64,000 nt of DNA from Brassica napus (Eukaryota; Streptophyta; Magnoliopsida; Brassicales; Brassicaceae). The notes below the pieces were generated by a model. It ran no database searches. It was not told the DNA's origin and worked only from the letters and a program-made list of their open reading frames with translations. Below are positions 42,133 to 52,092 of this stretch, one piece after another (within the stretch, counting starts at the first letter, position 1; every line of letters starts with the position of its first letter). The stretch covers positions 1 through 64,000 of the forward strand of contig NW_026014810.1 of assembly GCF_020379485.1 (NCBI RefSeq), read 5' to 3'. The position numbers and the translations under genes were made by a program.

Positions 42133-45100
42133 ATGGAAAGCAACAAGGCAGTGGTTCCGGTTACTCTCAAGGGGGGTAACTACCTTTTGTGGTCTCGTTT
42201 GGTGAAGACAGCAGTGGGGAGTAAGGGTTTATGGGGACACATCACACAGAGTGAAGCCCCAAAGCTCATTACTTATGAAGGCGACAAGGAGATTGTCGAG
42301 TGCGATGAAGAGAAGTGGGAGCAAGATGATCAGCTGGTGATGTCCATACTCCAACGGTCTCTTGAAGTGTCTATCCTGGAGGCATACAGCTACTGTGAGA
42401 CAGCAAAGGATCTTTGGGACACGCTAAAGAAGGTTTATGGTAACATCTCAAACTTGAGCCGTGTGTTTGAAGTGAAACGTGCTATCAACAGCTTGACACA
42501 GGAGGACATGGAGTTTACTAAGCACCTTGGGAGGTTCAGAGCCTTGTGGTCTGAACTGGAGATGCTGAGGCCAGGCACAACCAACCTAGATGAGCTGGCT
42601 GAGAGACGCGAGCAGGACAAGGTGTTTGGGTTGCTACTCACGTTGAATCCAAGCTACAACAGCCTCATCAAACACATCCTGAGGTCCGGGAAGTTACCTG
42701 ACCTTGAGGACGTGTGTGCACAAGTTCAGAAGGAGGAAGGTTCTATTGGTCTCTTTGGAGGGAAAGGAGAGATCACACTTGCAAACCAAGCTGAGGTTCC
42801 GCAAGCAAACCGTGCAAGCTCTAACCAGTATGATGCAAAGAAGTTCACGGGAAATTGTGATCATTGCAAGAGACAAGGTCACAAGAAGAACCAGTGCTGG
42901 ATCTTGCATCCTCATCTGAAGCCGGCCAAGTTCTCAAGAGAAAAAGATGGGAGAGCCAATGTCTCGTATGCTGGAAGTGAGCCGGGAAGTTCAAGTGTTG
43001 CTGGGAGCTCAGGCCAAGCTGGAGAGGGCGGGACACGTGAGCCTGGAGATAGCAAGGCCCTGGTGACTTACACACCTCAGCCAAGCCTTCAGAACAACCG
43101 TGAGAACGAGTACCTAAGGAGATCAGACATTGACTCCCTCATCAAAATGCTAAAGGAGAATGGTAACACACTTGGTACTCTTGGTTACTCCTTTGGTGCA
43201 TCATATGAATCGTGTAGTATTGCTAGAGAACCTGATCATTCAAGCATTGCTTATAAACCTACTAGCATACTAGGACAGTCTCATATTGCACACAATCTGT
43301 TTAAACCATTGGTAGTTGATTCAGGAGCTTCTCATCATATGATTAGTGATACTAGTTTGATTAGAGACATTGAACCTACAAATGGACATGTCATGATTGC
43401 AAATGGAGATAAAATCCCAATTAGAGGAATTGGCAAGCTAAAATTGTTTGATAAAGACTCTAAAGCATTTTATATGCCTGACTTCACATCAAATCTATTA
43501 TCTGTAAAGAAGTGTACTACAGATCTTAATTGCAATGTTATATTTAGTCCTAATGATGTGAAGTTTCAGGATATTGAGAGCAGCCAATTGATTGGAAAAG
43601 GAGTTACCAAGGGAGATTTATATTTACTTGAAGAACTAGCTCCTGTTTCTGATTACTTATGCTCATTTACTTCTGCTTCTATGATGAATAAAAATGCATT
43701 GTGGCATGCTAGACTAGGTCATCCCCATGTTAGGGCTTTAAACTTAATGTTACCAGGTGTGGTATTTGAAAATAAGGATTGTGAAGCTTGCATTTTAGGC
43801 AAGCATTGTAAAACTGTGTTTCCCATTTCATCTACTGTTTATGACAAATGCTTTGATCTAATTCACTCTGATGTTTGGACTGCTCCTTGCTTGTCTAGGG
43901 ATAGTTTTAAATACTTTGTCACATTCATAGATGAAAAATCGAAATACACCTGGATAACACTTATTCAAACCAAAGATAGGGTGCTTGAAGCTTTTAAGAA
44001 TTTTCATAACTATGTGACTAACCATTACAATGCCAAGATTAAAATTTTGAGATCAGATAATGGTGGGGAATACACTGGTCAAGCCTTCAAGCAACATCTA
44101 GCACAACATGGGATACTACACCAAACGAGTTGTCCTTATACTCCTCAGCAAAATGGAGTGGCTGAGAGAAAGAATAGGCATCTCATGGAGGTGGCAAGGT
44201 CAATGATGTTTCAAGCAAATGTTCCTAAGAGGTTTTGGAGTGATGCTGTGGCTACATCTTGTTATCTAATCAACCGGATCCCAACTAAGATTCTACATGA
44301 TCAGTCTCCTTTTGAAGCCTTGAACAAGTACAAGCCATCATTGGAGCATATGCGAATCTTTGGATGTCTATGCTTTGTCCTTAGGCCAAAAGAGTTGAGA
44401 AACAAGCTTGAAGCAACCAGCACAAGAGCTATGTTTGTTGGCTACTCTACTACTCAAAAGGGTTACAAGTGCTATGATCCTACTACTCGAAGAGTTCTAG
44501 TCTCTAGAGATGTAAAGTTCATTGAAGCTAAGGGGTTCTATGAGGAAAAGAATCAAGATGAGCTGCTAGAGTTGACAAGAGAGTCAGATAGAGCGGCCAG
44601 CCTTAGAAGTATTCTAGAGGGGCTTGGGATACATACTACCCAGGATCCGAAGGAGAGACGCAGTACAACAACCACACAACCTACCGAGGCATCAAATGTA
44701 GATCATGGGGGGAAAAACACACCTGAACCAGCTGAAGTACATGTTGAAAGCCATGATCAAGAAGGCTCAGGTGATCATGATCAAAGTATGATGCAGGAAG
44801 ATAGGGAGGTACCAAGCCAAGATCAAGAGGAGGAAACTAATGCAACTACAACTGAACCTGAACCAGAGCCGGCGGTGCAGCCATTGAGAAGAAGCACCAG
44901 AGTGAGAAAGGATAGTTCCAACTGGGTAAACACGAGAGTGTACTACAATGCCCAGGCTGTGGAACATCCCTCTCAAGCTGTGTGTTCCTTTGCTCATTAT
45001 CCAGAAGAACATTGTGCCTTTATGGTAAGCTTAGATGAGAGCCATGTACCAAAGTCATATGAGGAAGCCATGAAGGACAAGGAGTGGAGGGAATCAGTGA

Positions 45101-46596
45101 GAGCTGAATCCAATGCAATGATCAAGAATGACACTTGGTATGAGAGTGAGTTACCTAAAGGAAAGAGAGCAGTGTCTAGTAGATGGATCTTTACAATCAA
45201 GTACCAAGCAAATGGACAGATTGATAGAAAGAAGACTCGTTTGGTTGCAAGAGGATTCACTCAAACATATGGAGAGGATTATATAGACACATTTGCGCCA
45301 GTTGCTAAGCTACATACCATCAGGATTGTCCTATCACTTGCGGTGAATCTTGAGTGGGGCTTGTGGCAAATGGATGTAAAGAATGCATTCCTACAAGGAG
45401 AACTAGAAGATGAAGTGTATATGTTACCTCCTCCTGGTCTAGAGCACTTGGTGAAGAAAGGGAATGTTCTCAGACTAAAGAAAGCTATCTATGGTCTGAA
45501 ACAATCACCAAGGGCATGGTACAACAAGTTGAGCACAACTCTGAATGGAAGAGGCTTTAGGAAGTCAGAGCTTGATCATACTCTCTTTACACTCAACACA
45601 CCTTCAGGTATTGTCGTTCTACTTGTATATGTAGATGACATCATTATAACAGGTAGTGATAAAGAAGAGATACAAGCCACTAAAGACTTTCTTAAATCTG
45701 TTTTTGAGATTAAAGACTTGGGAGAGATGAAATACTTCCTTGGGATTGAGATATGTAGATCCAAGGAAGGTTTGTTTCTATCCCAAAGAAAGTATACACT
45801 TGATCTGTTGAAAGATGCAGGTAAGCTTGATGGAAAGACGGCCAAGACTCCCTTGGAAGATGGATACAAGGTTCCACGTGAGGGGGAGATTGAAGACAGT
45901 CCACCATTCAAGGATGCAAAGCTTTATAGAAAGCTAGTGGGTAAGCTCATATACCTAACCATCACACGTCCTGATATTTGTTTTGCTGTGAATCAGGTGA
46001 GTCAGCATATGCAAGTTCCAAAAGAACATCATTGGGGAATGGTGAACCGGCTCTTGATGTATCTTAATGGCTCAGCTGATCAAGGAGTGTGGATGGGGTG
46101 TAATGGGAGTACTGAAGTTGTAGGCTACTGTGATGCGGATTGGGCAGGAGATAGAGCAGATAGAAGGTCCACAACCGGCTACTGCACATTCATTGGAGGG
46201 AACTTAGTAACTTGGAAGAGTAAGAAGCAGAAGGTGGTCTCATGCTCAAGTGCTGAAGCTGAATACCGAGCCATGCTGAAGCTGACTAATGAGCTTGTAT
46301 GGATCAAAGGGATACTGAAGCACTTGGAGATTATTCAATCCACTCCAGTGACCATGCATTGCGACAACCAGGCTGCTATACACATTGCCACCAACTCAGT
46401 CTTCCATGAGAGAACCAAGCACATTGAAGTAGATTGTCACAAGGTGAGGCAAATGATTCTTCTTGGAGTCATCTTACCATGTTACACGCGAAGTGAAGAT
46501 CAGCTAGCAGATGTGTTCACAAAGGCAGCAAGGCAGAAGACAATTGAGTCCATTCATAGCCGGCTAGGACTCATTGATCTCACAAGAAGGAGCTAA
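42133..46596 (+). CDS. C7 gag-pol polyprotein (1487 aa, uninterrupted)
   Basis: The polyprotein would supply capsid/nucleocapsid, protease, integrase, reverse transcriptase and RNase H for cytoplasmic particles and nuclear integration. Visible landmarks: Gag UBN2-like domain about 10-215; CCHC zinc knuckle C242-C245-H250-C255; protease VVDSGASHHMISD with D396; integrase zinc finger H525-H530-C550-C553 and catalytic D580-D642-E678 (D-61-D-35-E spacing); an acidic Gln/Glu-rich linker before RRSTRVRKDSSNWVNT; RT with Y1166-V-D-D1169; RNase H with D1334, E1375 and D1411. The ATG follows the primer site closely and gives MESNKAVVPVTLKGGNYLLW, matching other Gag starts. There is no stop or frameshift between gag and pol, so Gag is probably set by splicing or processing; nothing here shows which. 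All expected catalytic residues are present. Confidence 0.96.
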   Translation: MESNKAVVPVTLKGGNYLLWSRLVKTAVGSKGLWGHITQSEAPKLITYEGDKEIVECDEEKWEQDDQLVMSILQRSLEVSILEAYSYCETAKDLWDTLKKVYGNISNLSRVFEVKRAINSLTQEDMEFTKHLGRFRALWSELEMLRPGTTNLDELAERREQDKVFGLLLTLNPSYNSLIKHILRSGKLPDLEDVCAQVQKEEGSIGLFGGKGEITLANQAEVPQANRASSNQYDAKKFTGNCDHCKRQGHKKNQCWILHPHLKPAKFSREKDGRANVSYAGSEPGSSSVAGSSGQAGEGGTREPGDSKALVTYTPQPSLQNNRENEYLRRSDIDSLIKMLKENGNTLGTLGYSFGASYESCSIAREPDHSSIAYKPTSILGQSHIAHNLFKPLVVDSGASHHMISDTSLIRDIEPTNGHVMIANGDKIPIRGIGKLKLFDKDSKAFYMPDFTSNLLSVKKCTTDLNCNVIFSPNDVKFQDIESSQLIGKGVTKGDLYLLEELAPVSDYLCSFTSASMMNKNALWHARLGHPHVRALNLMLPGVVFENKDCEACILGKHCKTVFPISSTVYDKCFDLIHSDVWTAPCLSRDSFKYFVTFIDEKSKYTWITLIQTKDRVLEAFKNFHNYVTNHYNAKIKILRSDNGGEYTGQAFKQHLAQHGILHQTSCPYTPQQNGVAERKNRHLMEVARSMMFQANVPKRFWSDAVATSCYLINRIPTKILHDQSPFEALNKYKPSLEHMRIFGCLCFVLRPKELRNKLEATSTRAMFVGYSTTQKGYKCYDPTTRRVLVSRDVKFIEAKGFYEEKNQDELLELTRESDRAASLRSILEGLGIHTTQDPKERRSTTTTQPTEASNVDHGGKNTPEPAEVHVESHDQEGSGDHDQSMMQEDREVPSQDQEEETNATTTEPEPEPAVQPLRRSTRVRKDSSNWVNTRVYYNAQAVEHPSQAVCSFAHYPEEHCAFMVSLDESHVPKSYEEAMKDKEWRESVRAESNAMIKNDTWYESELPKGKRAVSSRWIFTIKYQANGQIDRKKTRLVARGFTQTYGEDYIDTFAPVAKLHTIRIVLSLAVNLEWGLWQMDVKNAFLQGELEDEVYMLPPPGLEHLVKKGNVLRLKKAIYGLKQSPRAWYNKLSTTLNGRGFRKSELDHTLFTLNTPSGIVVLLVYVDDIIITGSDKEEIQATKDFLKSVFEIKDLGEMKYFLGIEICRSKEGLFLSQRKYTLDLLKDAGKLDGKTAKTPLEDGYKVPREGEIEDSPPFKDAKLYRKLVGKLIYLTITRPDICFAVNQVSQHMQVPKEHHWGMVNRLLMYLNGSADQGVWMGCNGSTEVVGYCDADWAGDRADRRSTTGYCTFIGGNLVTWKSKKQKVVSCSSAEAEYRAMLKLTNELVWIKGILKHLEIIQSTPVTMHCDNQAAIHIATNSVFHERTKHIEVDCHKVRQMILLGVILPCYTRSEDQLADVFTKAARQKTIESIHSRLGLIDLTRRS

Positions 46597-46626
46597 GCCC
46601 CTTAGCTATGAGGTCTTTACTCTTTT

Positions 46627-46734
46627 CCTTATCAAGGTTTTGTCCCAATGGGTTTTCTTTGGTAAGGTTTTTAATGAGGAAGATCTCATGGCTATCCAAG
46701 CTTAGACTTTCACAAAGCTAAGCTTGAGGGGGAG
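46627..46734 (+). promoter_or_regulatory. C7 3' cis block: stem-loop, PPT-proximal stem, polypurine tract
   Basis: Stem I pairs CCTTATCAAGG (46627-46637) with CTTTGGTAAGG (46657-46667). The fourth pair is T-A here and C-G elsewhere, a compensatory change. The PPT-proximal stem is AAGCTTAG (46698-46705) with CTAAGCTT (46718-46725). The purine tract ends at 46734. Confidence 0.8.
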
Positions 46735-47300
46735 TGTTGAAATGAAGTCATGAGATAATGAGGCTAAGATAGAGTAAAGGAAAGGAAATGGGAGAGTTGG
46801 AGTCGACCCAAGCCGTACCATCCGTACTGACCGTACAGGCCGTACCGGTTAAAGTCACCCACACCTCGACCAGATTGAAGTTACCATGATCAAGTAACTT
46901 ACGAGTGAAAGGAGAAGTTACTTGGGGTAACTACTGGCTCGTGTGACCGTTTGGAGAGGATAAGGAAGAGCTTAGCCAGGCTGTCAAGAGCTGGATAAGG
47001 CTAAAGGTGCTTTATCACAAAGGAGAAGCTTATTGGAGAGTTTAAATTAAAGCAACTCCTTATCCCTTACAATAGTGACCATTTGCGAAACCCTTAACCT
47101 ATTGTAGCCTCTCTATATATTGTAGACACTCATGATTAATAAGATCAGATAGTTCTTGACACCAAAACACTCTCTTAGACTCAAAGGCTCCAATCATGAT
47201 CATACACTGAACTCTTAGCTAAACTCGTCCTAAATCACCTCTAGACTCTTTCTAATCTCTTTCTTTCCTTATATCAAACTCAGATTCTCTAAAACTTATA
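46735..47300 (+). repeat. C7 3' LTR
   Basis: 566 bp, near-identical to the 5' copy. Differences by eye include AACTTACGAG for AACTTAAGAG and GGCTCCAATC for GGCTCTCAATC. Confidence 0.94.
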
Positions 47301-48536
47301 GTGTTTACCCAGTTGGAAGCATCCTTCTTCAACCGTGTGCTTCTCCTTAGCGGTGCTTCAGCCGGGATATTATCCCTTGATGAGACTGAGACTGGTTCAG
47401 TTTCTTCTTGCTGTTCTTCTTGCTGTTGCACATTGTCTTCCTTTTCTTGTAAACTTTCTTCAGGTTCTGGTTCACCCATTGCCTCAACCCCTTCATCTTG
47501 CATCATCACACACTGATCAGGGTCTCTCAAGCCTTCTTTTGGATGGCTTGCTTCTTCAGTTTCATTCCCCCTCTCATGATTAGAGTGGGATGTTCCTTCA
47601 GCTTCAGGAGAACTAGATGTGTTCCGTCCTCCTTGATCCTGGGTTAGATTGATCCCAAGACCTTCCAATATGATCCTAAGGCTCGCAGCCTTATCAGAAT
47701 CCCGAGATAGATCTTTCAAATCCTCCCAGCTCCGCTCTTCATAGTATCCCTTACCCTCCATGAACTTTACTTCTCTAGATACATGTACTCTTCTTGTCTT
47801 TGGATCAATGCACTTGTATCCCTTCTGAGATGATGAGTATCCAATGAACATAGTTCTTATACTCTTTGGCTCAAGCTTGTTTCTCATCTCTCCCGGTACC
47901 ATCACATAGCTTACACAACCAAACACTCTCAAGTGGTTTAGGGATGGCTTGATCTTGTTAAGAACTTCAAATGGAGACTGATCTTGCAACACTCTGGTCG
48001 GTATCCTATTAATCAGATAGCACGCAGACATGACTGCATCACTCCAATAGCTCTTAGGAACATTGCTTTGAAACATCATGGACCGAGCAACTTCCATAAG
48101 ATGTCGGTTCTTCCTTTCTGCCACACCATTCTGCTGAGGAGTATAGGGACAGCTAGTTTGGTGAAGAATCCCATGATGAGCTAAGTGTTGCTTAAATAGT
48201 CTTCTTGTATACTCACCACCATTATCAGATCTGAAAATCTTAAGCTTGGCATTATATTGGTTAGTCACATAGCATTGAAAGTTCTTAAATGCTTCAAGCA
48301 CACTATCTTTTGTTTTAATGAGTGTTATCCAGGTGTATTTAGATTTTTCATCAATGAATGTTACAAAGTACTTATAACTTTCTCTAGATAAACAAGGAGC
48401 AGTCCATACATCAAAATGCACAATATCAAAACAGTTTTCATAAATAGTACTAGACTTTTGGAAAACAGTTCTACAATGTTTACCCAATAAACATGCTTCA
48501 CATTCATTATTTTTAAACATAACACCTGGTAACATT
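47301..48536 (-). pseudogene. C6 integrase and linker segment
   Basis: It is open on the minus strand from MLPGVMFKNNECEACLLGKHC (48535) through HFDVW (SDVW in relatives; the catalytic Asp is kept), RSDNGGEY and [10 protein letters not shown], then an acidic linker (ESLQEKEDNVQQQEEQQEETE) to LRRSTRLKKDASNWVNT, cut by C7. The part that should precede it, WHARLGH with the two zinc-binding His, is missing at the joined 60407/48532 site: SFQSNSA runs straight into the LMLPG codons out of frame, a deletion of about 58 bp. Integrase would lack half its HHCC finger even without the insertions. Confidence 0.87.
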
Positions 48537-49147
48537 TATTAGTTTTAGCAATGTTTAGAGTAATCTGAGTATTTAGGAAAGATTAGAATAGATTTGGAGA
48601 AGATAAGAGTCTAAAATGAGATTAAGAGACTACTAAGAGATCATGGAGACTAAAGACTAAGAGAAAGACTCAAAATGACTTGCTTGATCTTATTAATGAG
48701 AGTGTTTACATATTTATAAGAAGAGAGCTTAGGGTTTTCGTAAACAAGAGGATAAGATAAGCATGTGGAGCCAATGACCATTTCAAAATCATCCAATGAT
48801 GTGAGCCGCGCGTGTGAGCCTTCCTTAGCTAGCTCATGCCTTTTGCTTTTGCTTTTCCAGCTGTGCCAGCCTGTCCAAGACTCCCTTATCCTTTCCAACG
48901 GTCTGATCCATCCCACAAAGGCTAAGGTAACTTCTCCTCTTTACTTAAGTAACTCGGATAACTTATGGTAAGGTTTGGTTAAGCTTTGGTTGATCCCATT
49001 TTGTACTGACTGTCCGGCCATGTACGGCCATGTACGGCCTTGTACGGACTGGCTGATCCCAAAGCTCCCAAACCTTCCTATCCTTCCTCCTATTCATTCT
49101 ACTCAAACCTTATCTCCATTCTTCACTTAACACTCCTTATCTCAACA
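48537..49147 (-). repeat. C8 3' LTR
   Basis: 611 bp; minus strand TGTTGAGATAAGG...AAACTAATA. GTAC boxes lie at about 49002-49044 and GTAACT boxes near 48927-48952. Confidence 0.92.
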
Positions 49148-49254
49148 CTCCCCCTCAAGCTTAGCTTTGTGAAAGTCTAAGCTTGGACAGCCATGAGATC
49201 TTCCTCATTAAAAACCTCACTAAGGAAAACCCATTGGATAAAACCTTAATGAGG
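49148..49254 (-). promoter_or_regulatory. C8 3' cis block: polypurine tract and stems
   Basis: Minus-strand stem I is CCTCATTAAGG with CCTTAGTGAGG (49254-49244 and 49225-49215). Pair 7 is T-A, where C2 has C-G. The PPT-proximal stem is AAGCTTAG with CTAAGCTT. Confidence 0.78.
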
Positions 49255-49286
49255 GAAAAAGAGTAAAGATCTCATGACTAAGGGGA

Positions 49287-51415
49287 TCAGCTGCTTCTCT
49301 TCCCAAGATCAATGAGGCCCAATCTAATATGAATGGACTCCATTGTCTTTTGCCTTGCAGCCTTGGTGAATACATCAGCCAACTGATCTTCACTCCTAGT
49401 ATAACATGGCAAGATGACTCCTAGGACAATCATCTGCCTCACCTTGTGGCAATCAACCTCAATGTGCTTTGTCCTCTCATGGAACACCGAGTTGGAGGCT
49501 ATGTGAATGGCGGCCTGGTTGTCACAATGCATTGTCATTGGAGTGTCTTGATCTATCTCCAAATGCTTCAAGATGCCCTTGATCCAAACTAGCTCGTTTG
49601 TAAGCTTCAGCATAGCTCTATACTCAGCTTCTGCACTTGAGCATGACACCACCTTCTGTTTCTTACTCTTCCAAGTCACCAAGTTGCCTCCAATGAATGT
49701 GCAATAGCCGGTTGTTGATCTCCTGTCAGCTCTATCACCTGCCCAATCAGCATCACAATAGCCCACCACTTCTGTGCTTCCATTGCACCCCATCCATACT
49801 CCTTGATCTGGCGAGCCATTCAGATACATCAGCAGCCTCTCCACCATACGCCAATGATGTTCCTTGGGAAGCTGCATGTGTTGACTCACCTGATTCACAG
49901 CGAAGCATATATCAGGTCTTGTGATGGTAAGACAAATCAATTTGCCAACAAGTTTTCTATAGAGTTTAGGATCATGAAATGGCTTGCTGTCTTCAATCTC
50001 CCCCTCTCTTGGTACTTTGTAGCCATCTTCCATTGGCATCCTTGCTGTCTTGCCTCCATAAGCACCTGCACCTTTCAAAAGATCAAGTGTATACTTCCTT
50101 TGGGACATGAACAGACCTTCCTTGGATCTACAAATCTCAATTCCAAGAAAGTATTTCATTTCTCCCAAGTCTTTTATTTCAAACATAGACTTTAGAAACT
50201 CCTTGGTTGCTTTGATACCTTCCTTATCACTCCCTGCGATAATGATATCATCCACATACACAAGGAGAGCAACCATACCTGAGGGAGTAGTGAGGGTAAA
50301 GAGAGTGTGGTCCAATTCTGACTTCTTAAAACCTCGGCCGTTCAGAGTTGTGCTCAACTTTTTGTACCAAGCTCTTGGTGATTGCTTCAACCCATAGATA
50401 GCCTTCTTTAGCCTCAGTACATTCCCTCTCTTCACTAGATGTTCAAGACCTGGTGGAGGATACATGTAGACTTCATCCTCAAGTTCTCCTTGTAAGAATG
50501 CATTCTTCACATCCATTTGCCACAATCCCCATCCAAGGTTAACCGCCAAGCTTAGTACAATTCTAATGGTATGTAACTTGGCTACTGGTGCAAATGTCTC
50601 AATGTAATCCTCTCCATATGTTTGAGTGAACCCTCTTGCTACTAATCTAGTCTTCTTCCTCTCAATCTGCCCATCAGCCTTGTATTTGATTGTGAAGATC
50701 CATCTACTAGATACTGCCTTCTTCCCTTTTGGTAGTTCACTCTCATACCATGTATCATTCTTTATCATAGCTCCTGCCTCAGCTCCTACTGATTCCTTCC
50801 ATTCCTTATCCTCCATTGCCTCTTCATAGCTTCTTGGAATGTGATTCTCATCTAAGTTTACCATGAATGCACAATGTGCTTCTGGATATTGGGAGAAAGA
50901 AGACACGGCCTGAGTAGGATGCTTCACAGCTTGAGCATTGTAGTACACTCTTGTGTTTACCAAACTGGAAGGATCCTTTCTCAGTCTTGTACTTCTTCTC
51001 AACACTGGCCCTTCTTGCGCCGGTAACTCCATGTCTTGTACATCTTCTTGTGTACTAGTTTCAGATGTTTCTTCTCTTGGCTGACTTGCTTCAGCTCCTT
51101 CATCCCTTAGCTGACTTGATTCAGCTCCTTCTTGTTGATCATTTGACTCCACAGCTTGATCATGAGAACCAGAACTCTCTTCATGACTTTGAGTTTGAGT
51201 TTCTGTTCCATTCCCCCCCTCATGTTCAAGATTGGACGTCTGATGATCCGGTATTGGTGTAGTGCCTCTCACTTCTTGTTGTTCTTGATCCATCTTGATT
51301 CCAAGTCCTTCTAATATTATCCTCAAGGTTGCAGCACTATCCGAAGTGAGATCTTTCAAATCTTCTTGAATCTGCTCCTCATAATATCCTTTTTCTTCCA
51401 CAAACTTCACTTCTC
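49287..51415 (-). pseudogene. C8 pol, 3' portion (linker, RT, RNase H)
   Basis: It is open from VKFVEEKGYYEEQIQED at the C9 border to LGLIDLGKRSS-stop at 49287. RT contains WQMDVKNAFLQGELEDEVYMYPPPG and YVDDIIIAGSDKE near 50245, with IIIAG where others have IIITG. RNase H has GYCDADWAGD, SSAEAEYRAM and CDNQAAIHIA. No stop or shift is seen within this part, but C9 separates it from gag-PR-IN, so the gene is broken. Confidence 0.9.
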
Positions 51416-51950
51416 TAAACACTTTTGTGTTTTAAAGTGTGTTTAAGAATGAATCTGACTGATTTGTGTAAGATTAAAGAGATTAAGAGATTAGAGAGAA
51501 TAAAGGATAAGATAGAGACTCAAAACTCCATTAATTGATTTAATGTCTCAGATACAAGTTATATATGAAGAGATAAGACTAATACAAAGGGGATTTCGAA
51601 ATGGGACTCAAAGCATGTGTAGTCAAAGCTAGCTGGCCATTCTGGTTTGAAATACTTGGCTGAGAGGCTTCACATGCTTGGACAGGCTGTAAAGGTGTTT
51701 TTCCTTTCCAGCTATGACCAGACCTTATCCAAACACCTCCTCCCTTATCCAGACTCCTCTTGGGCGTGATTCTCTTTACCAAAAGGATCCAAGGTAACTT
51801 CCCAAGCCTTTAACTTAGTTACCACAGTAAAACTAAAGTTACTGTGGTAAATCTCTAAAGTTATTGACTGCCCCAATACTCTTCCTCTATCAATGTATCC
51901 ACTCTTTATCACCTCTTCTCAACATTTACTTCCTGATCTCCAACTTAACA
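51416..51950 (-). repeat. C9 3' LTR
   Basis: 535 bp; minus strand TGTTAAGTTGGAGATC...AAGTGTTTA. No GTAC cluster; GTTACCACAGTAA boxes at 51811-51849 and GGATAAGG motifs (51727-51760) as in C3. Confidence 0.94.
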
Positions 51951-52061
51951 CTCCCCCTCAAGCTTGACCATGTGAAACAAGTCAGGCTTGGATTGCCATG
52001 AGATCTTCCCTCATTAAAAACCTCATCAAAGAAAACCCAATGGGATAAAACTTTGATGAGG
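51951..52061 (-). promoter_or_regulatory. C9 3' cis block: polypurine tract and stems
   Basis: Minus-strand stem I is CCTCATCAAAG with CTTTGATGAGG (52061-52051 and 52031-52021), fully Watson-Crick. The PPT-proximal arms are AAGCCTGAC and GTCAAGCTT with one mismatch, the weakest stem II in the window. Confidence 0.75.
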
Positions 52062-52092
52062 GAAAAAGAGTGGAGATCTCATGACGAGGGGA

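Larger units (their letters stand above)
41470..47300 (+). mobile_element. C7: complete, apparently autonomous copia element
   Basis: Both LTRs are complete (569 and 566 bp), with primer site, single gag-pol ORF, 3' block and polypurine tract in order. The TSD is CTGTT (41465-41469) against GTGTT (47301-47305); intact C6 relatives have GTGTTTACC here, so the left copy mutated. It is inserted in C6 opposite to C6's direction. Of the complete elements in the window it is the most likely to be functional. Confidence 0.94.

Noticed and set aside
42435..43084. Several antisense frames within C7 gag (repeated at 61684-62333)
   Set aside because: They are opposite-strand shadows of a well-supported gag ORF and appear in C10 only because the copies are near-identical.
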